Position numbers and translations under genes: made by a program. The notes under the pieces are model-generated. The model was not told the DNA's origin and searched no databases. It worked only from the letters and a program-made list of their open reading frames with translations. Shown piece by piece: positions 25,379 to 35,245 of a stretch of 51,912 nt of DNA. Each line of letters opens with the position of its first letter. Positions within the stretch are counted from its first letter, which is position 1. Location: contig QZJZ01000097.1 of assembly GCA_003599815.1 (NCBI GenBank), positions 1 through 51,912 of the forward strand, in the 5' to 3' direction. The DNA is from Candidatus Auribacter fodinae. Lineage in GTDB: Bacteria; Auribacterota; Auribacteria; Auribacterales; Auribacteraceae.

Positions 25379-27406
25379 ATGAAACGATTTTTACCGATAA
25401 TTCTCATCATAGTCGCTTCATTACTTTCCTATAGTAATATTTTCAGAAATGAATTTGTTTTTGATGATCCTGATGTCATATTGAAAAATGAGGCGATAAA
25501 GGATATCACGAACCTGAAGGCGATAGTAACTACCAATTACTGGCATTCGGAAGCCAACGCGGGTTTGTACCGTCCCTTTATTTTTCTGACGTATGCGATT
25601 GATTATCATTTCTGGAAAGATAACCCTGTCGGCTATCATTTTTTTAACATAATTGGTAATCTTGGATCGGGTATAGTTTTGTACCTTATTTTTGCTTTGT
25701 TGCTGAATAATCCTATCTCTGCATTGCTTTCAGCTCTTTTATTTGTAATACATCCTCTACATACAGAAGCGGTGACCGGTATTGTTGGAAGGGCTGAAGT
25801 TTACGCCGCATTTTTCTTTTTTTTGGCGTGGTACTGGTACCTGAGGGGATATCAGAAGGGATATTTCAACGTTGCCATGATGCAGTACTGTCTCTTTTCG
25901 AATTACGCGATTGGCAGTTATATTGCTTTTTTTCTGGCATTATGTTCCAAGGAAAACAGCGTGGTTTTGCCCGTCATACTTGCTTCTTCCACGCTGGTTT
26001 TCGGAAGAGAATTCTCTGTTGTCAGGTCGCGCAATATCCTTGTTTCACTGGTGCCGTACATTTTGGTGTTTTTCGCATATATGCTTATAAGGATGAGTGT
26101 TATTGGCTCTATTGGCCCGCAGGGTGAAGAACAGTTTTTTCATGGGAAACCGTTTACGACTGTTTTGTTCACTATGTCGACGGTGTTTATCTATTATTTA
26201 AAGCTTCTTTTCCTTCCCACAGGTTTACTGGGTGTTTATCGTCACTGGCCGATGTATGCGAGTTTTTTTGATATCAGAGTAATATTTTCGATGATTATAC
26301 TGAGTTGCGCCGCCATTTGTTCCGTATTGTATTTGTTGCAGAAAAAAACATGGCAGTTTTTTGTGTTCTTTTTTGTGGTAACATTATTTCCTGTTTCCAA
26401 TTTGGTTATACGTATCGGTGACATCATGGCTGAACGATTTCTGTACCTTCCTTCTGCGGGTTATTGCGCTTTGGTTGGATTTTTTTGTTCTTCACTGCTT
26501 CGGCGGTATCCAGGCAAAATCCGATTGTTATTGCCGCGAAGAGTAATGCTTGTTTCAGTTAGTATTCTTTTTGTTAGCCTTATAGTGCTTACCGTGGCTA
26601 GAAATGCTGTATGGAGAAATGGAATAGTATTCTGGCATGAAACACTGAAACATATTCCTGATAGTTTCCCTGGCTATTATAATCTGGCGGTTGCATATTC
26701 TGAGAAACAACAGTACAACCGGGCCATACAGGCCTTGCAGAAATCTTTGGATCTGCACCCCCGGCATCATCTAGCGCGAAGATATCTTGCTGAACTCTAT
26801 TATGATATTGGCAATTATGAAGAAGCTATTAAACAGAATGCGCTCCTGTTACAATACCAGCCTACAGAAGGAGTGGTTTACAGTAATTTTGCCTTATGTT
26901 ATTTCAAACAGCGTAAGTATGATCAGGCATTGGCTGTTGCGGAGCGGGGACTTAAGCATGCGCATGACAAAACTCCCGTATATCATGTGATGATGCGTAT
27001 TTATAAGAACGAAAATGACTATGAAAACGCATTGAAAACAGCGTACAAAGCGGTCGAATATAACCCTGATGATATCAAGGCATACCTTAATATGGGAACT
27101 TATTATGAAAGGATGGAAGATTTCGTTTTGGCTAAAGAAAGTTTTCGGAATGTAATAAAGCGGGATCCTAAAAATCTTGAAGCGCTCGATAAACTGGCAT
27201 CCATTTATTTTAAAGAAGAAAACTACAGAGACGCTATAGCCATTTGGCGCAATGCAACAAAATGGTATCCATCAGCTGAATCTTTCTGGTATTATATCGG
27301 TCTTGCATATGATCGGATGGATCAACATGAACTGGCAGTGAAAAGCTGGAGAAATATTAAAGAATCCAGTGAATATAAAAAACGTATTCAGGAACGTCTT
27401 CAGTAA
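25379..27406 (+). CDS. TMTC-like GT-C glycosyltransferase with TPR domain
   Basis: A 675-residue membrane protein matching the pattern of TMTC (transmembrane and TPR containing) O-mannosyltransferases. The first periplasmic loop has FVFDDPDVILKN with the GT-C acidic pair. LYRPFIFLTYAIDY, HPLHTEAVTGIVGRAEVYA and ALCSKENSVVLPVI follow, and MAERFLYLPSAGY lies before the last helices; all are TMTC hallmarks. About ten membrane segments fill residues 1-415, and several TPR units follow from about 425 to the end, presumably outside the cytoplasm. It probably transfers a sugar from a lipid-linked donor to protein. The donor and target are unknown. It begins the glycan-type cluster. Confidence 0.85.
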   Translation: MKRFLPIILIIVASLLSYSNIFRNEFVFDDPDVILKNEAIKDITNLKAIVTTNYWHSEANAGLYRPFIFLTYAIDYHFWKDNPVGYHFFNIIGNLGSGIVLYLIFALLLNNPISALLSALLFVIHPLHTEAVTGIVGRAEVYAAFFFFLAWYWYLRGYQKGYFNVAMMQYCLFSNYAIGSYIAFFLALCSKENSVVLPVILASSTLVFGREFSVVRSRNILVSLVPYILVFFAYMLIRMSVIGSIGPQGEEQFFHGKPFTTVLFTMSTVFIYYLKLLFLPTGLLGVYRHWPMYASFFDIRVIFSMIILSCAAICSVLYLLQKKTWQFFVFFFVVTLFPVSNLVIRIGDIMAERFLYLPSAGYCALVGFFCSSLLRRYPGKIRLLLPRRVMLVSVSILFVSLIVLTVARNAVWRNGIVFWHETLKHIPDSFPGYYNLAVAYSEKQQYNRAIQALQKSLDLHPRHHLARRYLAELYYDIGNYEEAIKQNALLLQYQPTEGVVYSNFALCYFKQRKYDQALAVAERGLKHAHDKTPVYHVMMRIYKNENDYENALKTAYKAVEYNPDDIKAYLNMGTYYERMEDFVLAKESFRNVIKRDPKNLEALDKLASIYFKEENYRDAIAIWRNATKWYPSAESFWYYIGLAYDRMDQHELAVKSWRNIKESSEYKKRIQERLQ

Positions 27407-27437
27407 TCCAATTCTATTTCAATATATGAGGTGACCG

Positions 27438-29480
27438 GTGACTCAGAAAGGTATAATGAAAAAAGAAGGTATTGAACTGTTTGTTATCAGCCTGCTCGGA
27501 TTGTTTCTGGAAATGGCGTGTATCAGGTGGCTTCCTTCACAGGTACGGGTATTATCATATTATACCAATATCGTTTTGCTTGCCGCGTTTCTGGGGCTTG
27601 GTATCGGGTATATACTTAGTGCTCGAAAAAAAGATTTTATTTACGCGTTTCCGTTAATCTTCTTGGTTCTTATCTCAAGCGCCGCTTTTTTTGCTCAGAA
27701 GAATATAGAGGTTACGCATCATGTTTCAGTGTACTTCTGGCAAACAATTATTTCTCCTCTGGCTCAAATAAATCTGAAGTGGGTTCTCCTTTTTTTCTTC
27801 ATGATTACCACACTCTTGTTCATTCCAATCGGACAGCAGACAGGGAGACTGTTTGACAGGCTAAATCCGCTTCCGGCGTATACCATCAACATTTTTGGAA
27901 GCGTCACGGGGATATTATTGTATTCTTGTATGTCATATAACCTGATACCACCAATTTGGATTTTTGCGTTATTTATGATTTTATATCTGTATTTTGTGTT
28001 TACTCGTACCAATCAATGGTTTTTTGTTTTAACGGCAGTCTTGTTTGTAGTGTTGATGTCATGGATTTCAGTAATGGATAAAGGGACATTCTGGTCGCCA
28101 TATTATAAGATCCGTATCGACAAGATTCCTTCGGAAAAACATAAACCGGGGTTCACCCTGACAGTAAATAATGATTATCATCAAATGGCGTTGAATCTGA
28201 GTAAAGAAGCCACTGCCGAGAGTAAGGGCGATTATGAGTGGGCGCGGTTGTATGAATTGCCCTTTCGTTTGCGTGGAAGCGTTAAGAATGCGATGATTGT
28301 GGGTGCTGGCACTGGTAATGATGTTGCCGCCGCGTTACGTATGAACGTCGAGCATATTGATGCTGTTGATATTGATCCGTTGATCCTGAAAATCGGTAAG
28401 CGGCATCATCCTGAACAGCCCTATAATTCGCCTCGAGTTTCAGTTTATAACGATGATGCGAGATCGTTTTTTAAGAAAACCAATAAGAAATATGATGTGA
28501 TTGTTTTTGGCTTCCTTGATTCTCACCAGCTATTCTCTAGTATGTCTGAGATGCGCCTTGATACATATGTCTATACCGTTGAAAGCATTAGAGAAGCCTG
28601 TTCACTGCTTGCTCCTGATGGGATTCTGTCGGTTACTTTTTGTGTGACCAAGGACTGGATCGGAAACAGGTTGTACAAGATCATGAAAGAGGCGACTGGT
28701 GTTGACCCTCTTATACTCCAGTCGGGAGAGGAACCCAATGGTTTTACCTATGTATATAATTACACATCACCTGATTTGAAAGGATACACAAAGCTTCCGC
28801 CAGATTATTTTGGAAATGATGATATTCCAGTAGCTACAGACAACTGGCCGTATTTTTATCTCAGGGAAAGAGCTATTCCCGTTGACTATATTATTGTTCT
28901 GGGGATTATAGCATTATTCTCTCTTGCGATGATTTTAGTTTCGGGACTTGATAGTCTTCGCCGTTTTAACAACGTTTTTTTTCTGTTGGGTGCTGGGTTT
29001 CTTTTATTTGAGACACAGAGCATTACACGTATGTCATTATTGTTCGGCTCTACATGGATAGTCAATTCTGCTGTTTTAGTTTCTATTTTTCTAACCATAC
29101 TGTGCGCCAATTTCTTTGTTTTTACATGCAATGTTAAATGCCTTAAACCTTTTTTTATATTGTTGTTCATTGCTGTCGCGGTTAATTATTTCTTTCCAAT
29201 AAATGTAATACTGCAGTACGGATTTTTTCTAAAGGCTTTTATTGCGGGCGTACTGATTGGTCTTCCCATATTTTTTTCTGGAATCATATTTATAACGCTC
29301 TTCAGAAATTCGGAAAGCCGGTCTTCAGCGATGGGGTCAAATTTGCTTGGCGCAATGTGTGGAGGTATATTGGAGTACACATCGATGCTATACGGCATTA
29401 ATTCATTGCTTATCTTCGTGGTTGTCTTTTATGGACTGGCGTTGCTTCTTACCCTGAAAAAAGGCAGTACATCTCATTGA
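27438..29480 (+). CDS. Membrane spermidine synthase-like SAM-fold protein
   Basis: A 680-residue protein with about six N-terminal membrane helices, a cytoplasmic Rossmann domain at about 200-430 and about seven C-terminal helices. The SAM-type glycine motif GAGTG is at 289-293, followed by AVDIDP and DDARSFF, as in spermidine synthases. The usual catalytic aspartate segment (DSTDP-like) is replaced by GFLDSHQLFS, so aminopropyl transfer is doubtful. This membrane family is widespread and poorly characterised. GTG 27438 with GAGGTG upstream is used; ATG 27456 is an alternative. It follows the TMTC-like gene by 31 bases and overlaps the next GT region, so it belongs to the glycan cluster. Confidence 0.78.
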   Translation: MTQKGIMKKEGIELFVISLLGLFLEMACIRWLPSQVRVLSYYTNIVLLAAFLGLGIGYILSARKKDFIYAFPLIFLVLISSAAFFAQKNIEVTHHVSVYFWQTIISPLAQINLKWVLLFFFMITTLLFIPIGQQTGRLFDRLNPLPAYTINIFGSVTGILLYSCMSYNLIPPIWIFALFMILYLYFVFTRTNQWFFVLTAVLFVVLMSWISVMDKGTFWSPYYKIRIDKIPSEKHKPGFTLTVNNDYHQMALNLSKEATAESKGDYEWARLYELPFRLRGSVKNAMIVGAGTGNDVAAALRMNVEHIDAVDIDPLILKIGKRHHPEQPYNSPRVSVYNDDARSFFKKTNKKYDVIVFGFLDSHQLFSSMSEMRLDTYVYTVESIREACSLLAPDGILSVTFCVTKDWIGNRLYKIMKEATGVDPLILQSGEEPNGFTYVYNYTSPDLKGYTKLPPDYFGNDDIPVATDNWPYFYLRERAIPVDYIIVLGIIALFSLAMILVSGLDSLRRFNNVFFLLGAGFLLFETQSITRMSLLFGSTWIVNSAVLVSIFLTILCANFFVFTCNVKCLKPFFILLFIAVAVNYFFPINVILQYGFFLKAFIAGVLIGLPIFFSGIIFITLFRNSESRSSAMGSNLLGAMCGGILEYTSMLYGINSLLIFVVVFYGLALLLTLKKGSTSH

Positions 29481-29491
29481 TAGAAAATAGG

Positions 29492-30673
29492 ATGGATATA
29501 TATCGCATACTTTTTATCTCAGATCATGGTGATGCTATTGGCGGAGCTGAGCGTTCGATGCTTGAACTGGTAAAAGGCCTGATGGCAGATGGACATAAAA
29601 TATTTTGTATTTTACCCGGCAATGGCGCATTTTATCAGGCGCTGGAACAGCTTGGTGTACAATGCAGAGTTTCTGTCATGCCGGTTATTGAACGTAATAC
29701 CTCGGTGCGGTATGTCTTGTCGGGGATATTTGCGTTAATCCGCTTTGCGTTCACTAATCTTATATGGTGTTTACGTAATAAGATACAGATTATACACTCG
29801 AATAAAACAACATCATTGTTCTACTCAATGGCTCTTTCTTTGTTGTCACGCAAAACGCTTATTTGGCACGCCCGGAGCTATAACCGGAATTTCGGGCGAA
29901 TAGGAAAACTTGCGTATCGTTTTTGTGATGCGGTTATTTGCATCTCAAAGAATCTCGCTCAACCGTTTTATGAAGTTCTCGGTCAGAAAAAAATTCATAT
30001 TGTATATAATGGTGTAAGTGTACCGAAGTTATCAAAGATTTCTTATTCAGCTGGCAAATGTGATGTGTTGACCGGACGGACTGGAAAACAACATTATGTC
30101 GGCGTAGTTGGTCGCATTACTGCCTGTAAAAGTATAGAAACATTTATTGACGCGATAAAATGGATCTCTAAAGATTATCAATATGGTTCTGTGCATGGGT
30201 TGATCGTCGGCGATTGTGTTACGTCTAACCCTGTGCAGATGGATGATGACACTGCCTATAAAAGATCCTTAATTAATCGCGTTCAACGCCACGGTATAGA
30301 GAACCGCATAACGTTCACAGGATTTATCGCAAATCCTGATGATATTATATCTGAACTTGAGGCGCTGGTGTTACCATCTGTTGCTGAACCATTTGGACGG
30401 ATATTGATTGAGGCGATGGCTCTCGGGATCCCAGTGATAGCGGCACGGGCAGGAGGCATACCTGAAATTGTTATTGACGAAAAGTCAGGGTTATTGTTTA
30501 AGCCGAGGGATAGTCGTGAACTTGCTTCTTTGATTGTTTCGATCATTGATGACCCGATAAAAAAAAGAAATTTGGCTCGTGAAGGGTGGGAGCGGGCACA
30601 GGCTGTATTTTCCACCGAAGCGTATGTGCGGAATGTTGAAAAAATATACTCGGAACTATTACAGCAGGATTAA
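29492..30673 (+). CDS. GT4-family glycosyltransferase
   Basis: A cytoplasmic or membrane-peripheral GT-B fold glycosyltransferase of about 393 residues. The N-terminal domain has the glycine-rich GDAIGGAERSM acceptor motif, and the C-terminal donor domain has EPFGRILIEAM, the EX7E motif of family GT4. It would transfer a sugar from an NDP-sugar to a growing glycan. The start is uncertain: ATG 29492 is chosen, but TTG 29477, which overlaps the previous stop, is possible. It is the first of three GT4 genes in this cluster. Confidence 0.88.
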   Translation: MDIYRILFISDHGDAIGGAERSMLELVKGLMADGHKIFCILPGNGAFYQALEQLGVQCRVSVMPVIERNTSVRYVLSGIFALIRFAFTNLIWCLRNKIQIIHSNKTTSLFYSMALSLLSRKTLIWHARSYNRNFGRIGKLAYRFCDAVICISKNLAQPFYEVLGQKKIHIVYNGVSVPKLSKISYSAGKCDVLTGRTGKQHYVGVVGRITACKSIETFIDAIKWISKDYQYGSVHGLIVGDCVTSNPVQMDDDTAYKRSLINRVQRHGIENRITFTGFIANPDDIISELEALVLPSVAEPFGRILIEAMALGIPVIAARAGGIPEIVIDEKSGLLFKPRDSRELASLIVSIIDDPIKKRNLAREGWERAQAVFSTEAYVRNVEKIYSELLQQD

Positions 30674-30675
30674 CT

Positions 30676-31806
30676 ATGCGTATTGGGATATCATGCATCG
30701 TATTACATAGGAATCGGCGTGGTTTTGAAACCTATATACGACAACTGATTAAAGGGCTTGCCGAACTCGACAAGGAACTTGAAATCTACATCTATTCTGA
30801 TCATGAACTGCCTGAATTTGAAAATATTCAAAATGTCAAAGTACGCGTGGTCGCCAATCGAATTAAAAACTTTTTCTGGCGCAATATCTCACTTCCATTG
30901 TGCGCAATGCGCGATAAAATAGATATCATGCATTTTCCTGATAATTCAGTCTGGCTGTTTCCATGGAAAAGAACGGTTGTAACATTGCATGATATAAGTC
31001 CCGTTATCTGTAAAAAATATCACCTGACTGCATGGTGGATGTTGATTCTTGTTCGCCTGATTTATTGGCTGATTAAACAAAATGCTCAGGTAGTGATTAC
31101 TGATTCTAGGTCTTCCAAAAAAGATATTGACCGCTATTTTGGTGCTCCAAGTCAAAAGGTGGTAAGTATACCATTGTACTGCAATGAAGAATTTCGTCTT
31201 TTAGCTCCTGACGTGTGCAGGATATCTACGCTTGATGTGGATAAAGGGGAGCAGTTTGTGTTATTTGTCGGTGCGATTGATCCACGGAAAAATCTTGTTA
31301 ACCTTGTTAAAGCTGTTGAAATTGTTCGGAAACGTTGGAAAAAAGATGTCAGACTGCTCATTGTCGGTGAATATAAACGACTGAAAGGGTTACGCTTTAC
31401 CCGAAGAAAAGAACTTATTTATCATGAGACCGTGAAAGATTTTGTGCGAATGATGGGATATATGGATAAAAACAAGCTGGTCGCATTGTATAATATGGCT
31501 TCTGTTTGTGTGTTGCCGTCTTTCTATGAAGGTTTTGGTTTACCAGTGCTTGAGGCAATGTCATGCGGTACTCCTGTTATAGTGAGCGATAGTGACTGGG
31601 GTAGGGAAATTACCGGGGATAACGCTTTATTTGTCGACCCTGAAAACGTGGTGGATATAGCTGAAAAAATCCTTATCATCTTGAAAAACAATGATATTGC
31701 TGATTCATTGCGCGCCAAAGGACTGCTACATGTCAAGAATTATTCTGCAAAAATTACTGCCAGCAAAACCCTTGATGTGTACAAAAAAATATTTGGAGTC
31801 GTGTGA
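30676..31806 (+). CDS. GT4-family glycosyltransferase
   Basis: A 376-residue GT-B enzyme. The N-terminal part begins MRIGISCIVLHRNRRGFETY, a common acceptor-domain form. The donor domain shows FVGAIDPRKNLVNLVKA and EGFGLPVLEAM with the EX7E pair, close to mannosyl- or rhamnosyltransferases of O-antigen and capsule clusters. It starts 2 bases after the preceding transferase and its TGA overlaps the next ATG by one base, so translation is probably coupled. Donor and linkage cannot be read from the sequence. Confidence 0.9.
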   Translation: MRIGISCIVLHRNRRGFETYIRQLIKGLAELDKELEIYIYSDHELPEFENIQNVKVRVVANRIKNFFWRNISLPLCAMRDKIDIMHFPDNSVWLFPWKRTVVTLHDISPVICKKYHLTAWWMLILVRLIYWLIKQNAQVVITDSRSSKKDIDRYFGAPSQKVVSIPLYCNEEFRLLAPDVCRISTLDVDKGEQFVLFVGAIDPRKNLVNLVKAVEIVRKRWKKDVRLLIVGEYKRLKGLRFTRRKELIYHETVKDFVRMMGYMDKNKLVALYNMASVCVLPSFYEGFGLPVLEAMSCGTPVIVSDSDWGREITGDNALFVDPENVVDIAEKILIILKNNDIADSLRAKGLLHVKNYSAKITASKTLDVYKKIFGVV

Positions 31807-33650
31807 TGTGCGGGATCACTGGGTTTACAGTCAACAAACAATCACAATATCCAGATCAGAGTATGAAAATACTTGATCCAATGCGGAAAGCAATTCAGCA
31901 TCGAGGTCCTGACGATATGAAAGACTATATTGATCAGGATATCGCGATAGGGTTTTGTCGCCTAAGTATTATTGACCTTTCAACTGGCGCCCAGCCTTTG
32001 TACAACGAAGATCATTCCATCGTAGTTGTTTGTAATGGTGAGATTTATAATTATAAAGAATTGCGCAGAAAGCTGGAGGAAAAAGGACATCGTTTTGTTA
32101 CAGAATCTGATTGTGAGGTTATTGTTCATCTCTATGAAGACGAAGGTGTTGAATGCGTTCATCATCTTGATGGAATGTTCGGTATTTGTATCTGGGATAT
32201 CAAGAAAAAACGTTTGGTTCTTTTCAGAGATAGGAGAGGCATAAAACCTCTTTATTATTACTGGAAGTCGGGGCTATTAGTGTTTTCATCGGAATTAAAA
32301 GGAATTCTTCTCCATCCAGCAGTTTCACGGACTGTTGATCGTGAGTCGCTCGGATTCTATATTACACTGAACTATGTCCCTTATCCAAATACAATTATTG
32401 AGAATGTATTTAAACTGCCGCCGGGCCATTGTCTTATTTTTGAAAACGGCTCAATGGACGTACATGCTTATAATTCCGATATGTACCGTCTGCCGGGCAG
32501 TAGAAATATGGATGAAAAGCAATGGGTATTTACACTTCGTGAGTTTTTCTGGCAGGCGGTGCAAAAAAGGCTGATGGCTGACGTTCCGCTTGGTGTTCTG
32601 CTGAGCGGAGGAATAGATTCCAGCGGTATCGTGGCGGCGCTATCGCGGTTAGGCGCATCGAATATACCTACGTTTTCGGTTATATTTTCAAAGATGCCGG
32701 GATATTCTGAGGAGCAATATAGTTCCATGATTGCAAAATATTTCAACACGAATCATACCGTGCTGAACATTGATGCTGATTGTCTTGATTATCTTGAAGA
32801 AGTTGTTTATCAAATGGACGAGCCGATTGCTGATAAAGCGCTTATTCCGACGTATCTGATTTTCAAGGAAGCTTCAAAATATGTCAAAGTTGTACTGTCA
32901 GGCGAAGGTGCAGATGAGATTTTTTTAGGATATTACAAGTATAATAATGCGAATAGGCTTCCTTCTTTTGCGCTTCCATGCATGAACATGCTGCGTCCCT
33001 TGATGTGTACTTCACGCCGTGCTGAGAAATTACTAAATTATTTTTCACTGCCTGTTTCGATGGAAAAAGCGGTGTTATGGGATATGGTATTCATGGAACA
33101 GGAAAAACGGGCTCTATTAAAACAAGATTTCTTTTCTACCCAGTCAGTTGAATCGGTATGTCATGGTAAATATGCCAGTGCGAAAAACCTTATCTCGATG
33201 ATGCAGTGGTGGGATCTTTTTTACTACTTGCCCGAAAATTTGTTAATGAAAGTTGATAAACTAAGTATGGTACATGGCGTTGAGGCGCGTGTACCATATC
33301 TTGATATCAGTTTTTCACGTGAAGTACTGCGTGTCCCTGCCTCGTTAAAACTGAAGGGAGGGACGACGAAATACATTCTGAGGAAAATGTTTCAGGAACT
33401 TCTGCCTGAAGAAATTGTCAGAAGAAGAAAACATGGTTTTACTTTGCCAGTGAAAGAATGGATTAAAAATGACCGAAACGGAATTATAGCTCGTTCTTTG
33501 GATAGACAGCGACTGGATAAATCAATTTTTAATCGGTCAAGGGTTGAACAGTTGTACTCCGCGCATAAGTCGGGTAAAGAAGACCACACCCGCCAGTTAT
33601 GGAATATAATCACATGGCAGCTATGGGCGGATCATTATGGTATTAGCTAA
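31806..33650 (+). CDS. asnB: AsnB-like glutamine-dependent amidotransferase
   Basis: A 614-residue class II amidotransferase. Cys2 is the nucleophile directly after the start ATG 31806, and RHGPD-type IQHRGPDD, NGEIYNY and ESDCEV motifs follow in the glutaminase domain. The ATP-pyrophosphatase loop SGGIDSS and EGADEIFLGY are in the synthetase domain. This is the asparagine synthetase B layout. Members embedded in glycan clusters often amidate sugars or other polymers rather than aspartate, and the position between GT4 genes suggests such a role here. Plain asparagine synthesis remains possible. The gene overlaps its neighbours on both sides. Confidence 0.9.
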   Translation: MCGITGFTVNKQSQYPDQSMKILDPMRKAIQHRGPDDMKDYIDQDIAIGFCRLSIIDLSTGAQPLYNEDHSIVVVCNGEIYNYKELRRKLEEKGHRFVTESDCEVIVHLYEDEGVECVHHLDGMFGICIWDIKKKRLVLFRDRRGIKPLYYYWKSGLLVFSSELKGILLHPAVSRTVDRESLGFYITLNYVPYPNTIIENVFKLPPGHCLIFENGSMDVHAYNSDMYRLPGSRNMDEKQWVFTLREFFWQAVQKRLMADVPLGVLLSGGIDSSGIVAALSRLGASNIPTFSVIFSKMPGYSEEQYSSMIAKYFNTNHTVLNIDADCLDYLEEVVYQMDEPIADKALIPTYLIFKEASKYVKVVLSGEGADEIFLGYYKYNNANRLPSFALPCMNMLRPLMCTSRRAEKLLNYFSLPVSMEKAVLWDMVFMEQEKRALLKQDFFSTQSVESVCHGKYASAKNLISMMQWWDLFYYLPENLLMKVDKLSMVHGVEARVPYLDISFSREVLRVPASLKLKGGTTKYILRKMFQELLPEEIVRRRKHGFTLPVKEWIKNDRNGIIARSLDRQRLDKSIFNRSRVEQLYSAHKSGKEDHTRQLWNIITWQLWADHYGIS

Positions 33651-34752
33651 AAAGAGAGAAACAAACCTGAAAATTCTCCATCTCACAACTGATTCTGCTA
33701 TCGGCGGTACGGAAAAAATGATTATTCAGGTTGCCGGTTCATTAAACGACAGAGGATTTGTCTCGTATGTGGTTTCCTTAAAACCAGGCCTACCCCTGAA
33801 AGAACAATGCTCAAAGATGAATATCACCTGTCTGAGCGTTGAGATGCGTTCAAAATTCGATATTTCCGCACTCTTTAGATTGTATGCGTTAATACGTGAT
33901 ATCAAGCCTGATATATTGCATACATACCTCTTTCATTCAAATATACTGGGAAGAATCATTGGCAGGATAGCTCGAGTGCCTGTGATTATTTCAGGACAAA
34001 GAAATGTCGATCTCTGGCGTAAGTGGTATCACAATATTATCGACCGCATATCATCACGATTTTGCAGATATATAATCGCCAATTCTTACGCAGGACAACG
34101 CTTTCTTATTGATGCAGTCAGGATGCCTCCTGCAAAAGTTATGGTTATTCATAATGGTGTTGATTTTCAATCGGTTAGGAGCAGTTTTACAAACACGGCC
34201 TATCAGAACAAGCCGTTGACCTTAGTTACGGTTGCCAGCCTTACCAGAAAAAAAGGGCATGAATTTCTTTTCGAGGCGTTAAAAACTAAACGAGGGAAAT
34301 GGTTGTTAATTCTTGTCGGAACTGGCAGGGAAAAAGAACGCTTAAAACAACTTTGCGAGGAATACGGGCTTTGTGATAAAATCAATTTTGCAGGTTTTAA
34401 AACGGAAATACGATCGTTTCTTGAACAAGCAGATATTTTTATATTGCCTTCCTTATGGGAAGGCTTGCCCGTCGCGCTTATGGAAGCGATGGCATTCGGG
34501 TGCGCTTGTGTTGCTACTGATGTCGGTGGTGTACCCGAGTTAATAAGCGACAGGCAAAATGGATTATTGGTTCCTCCCGGGGATAGCCAAGCGTTGCGAA
34601 ACGCCATTGATTGTTTGCATGATTCTCCGGATATGCGGGTAATGCTGGGACAGGCGGCCGCTAAAACCATCAGGGAACATTTTTCTGTGCGCAAAATGAT
34701 TGATACTCTCTCTGATGTGTATACAGTTGCGGTAGAGGATGTTCAAAGATGA
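33637..34752 (+). CDS. GT4-family glycosyltransferase
   Basis: A 371-residue GT-B enzyme beginning near LKILHLTTDSAIGGTEKMI, the typical acceptor domain. The donor domain holds TVASLTRKKGHEFLFEAL and EGLPVALMEAM, containing the EX7E motif. It overlaps asnB by 14 bases and the phosphodiesterase gene as ATGA. It likely adds a sugar to the same glycan as the two upstream transferases. Specificity unknown. Confidence 0.9.
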   Translation: MVLAKKRETNLKILHLTTDSAIGGTEKMIIQVAGSLNDRGFVSYVVSLKPGLPLKEQCSKMNITCLSVEMRSKFDISALFRLYALIRDIKPDILHTYLFHSNILGRIIGRIARVPVIISGQRNVDLWRKWYHNIIDRISSRFCRYIIANSYAGQRFLIDAVRMPPAKVMVIHNGVDFQSVRSSFTNTAYQNKPLTLVTVASLTRKKGHEFLFEALKTKRGKWLLILVGTGREKERLKQLCEEYGLCDKINFAGFKTEIRSFLEQADIFILPSLWEGLPVALMEAMAFGCACVATDVGGVPELISDRQNGLLVPPGDSQALRNAIDCLHDSPDMRVMLGQAAAKTIREHFSVRKMIDTLSDVYTVAVEDVQR

Positions 34753-35231
34753 TTATGATCGGTGTGGTTTCTGATACTCATGTTCCGACACGGGCACTGG
34801 CTGTTTCTCAACAGATACTAACTGCTTTTGAAGCAGTAGATATGATACTTCATTGTGGAGACATAACCGTACTGAGTGTATTGGATAAGCTAAACACCAT
34901 AGCGCCTGTGTATGCTGTGGCGGGTAATATGGATTCGGGCGAGATAAAACGGTTTGTTCCTGAAAAACGGGTGGTTGTTGCCGGTAATAAGCGGATTGGC
35001 GTTATTCACGGCGCGGGTGTTCCATTTGGCATTAAAAAACGTATTATAAAAGCATTTGCCGAAGACAATGTTGATTGTATCGTCTATGGGCATACTCATC
35101 ACGCTGACGTTGATATAGTGCAAGATACGCTATTGTTTAACCCTGGGTCTGCCTCTGACGATCATGGTTCATTCGGGTTACTGTTTATTGATGATAATGA
35201 TAGATTGGATACCAAAATTATTTATTTATAA
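34749..35231 (+). CDS. YfcE/MJ0936-family phosphodiesterase
   Basis: A small calcineurin-like metallophosphoesterase of 160 residues. The metal motifs are complete and in order: SDTHVP near residues 8-13, HCGDIT, GNMD, IHG, YGHTHHAD and NPGSAS. Such enzymes hydrolyse phosphodiesters in vitro, with physiological substrates mostly unknown. It starts in an ATGA overlap with the preceding GT4 gene and ends 14 bases before the HIT gene. Its presence at the end of the glycan operon may be simply positional. Confidence 0.92.
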   Translation: MIMIGVVSDTHVPTRALAVSQQILTAFEAVDMILHCGDITVLSVLDKLNTIAPVYAVAGNMDSGEIKRFVPEKRVVVAGNKRIGVIHGAGVPFGIKKRIIKAFAEDNVDCIVYGHTHHADVDIVQDTLLFNPGSASDDHGSFGLLFIDDNDRLDTKIIYL

Positions 35232-35245
35232 AAGGAGCTGGCAAC

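Noticed and set aside
34203..34694. 163-codon minus-strand reading frame
   Set aside because: It is antisense to the third GT4 gene and has no family resemblance or start signal.
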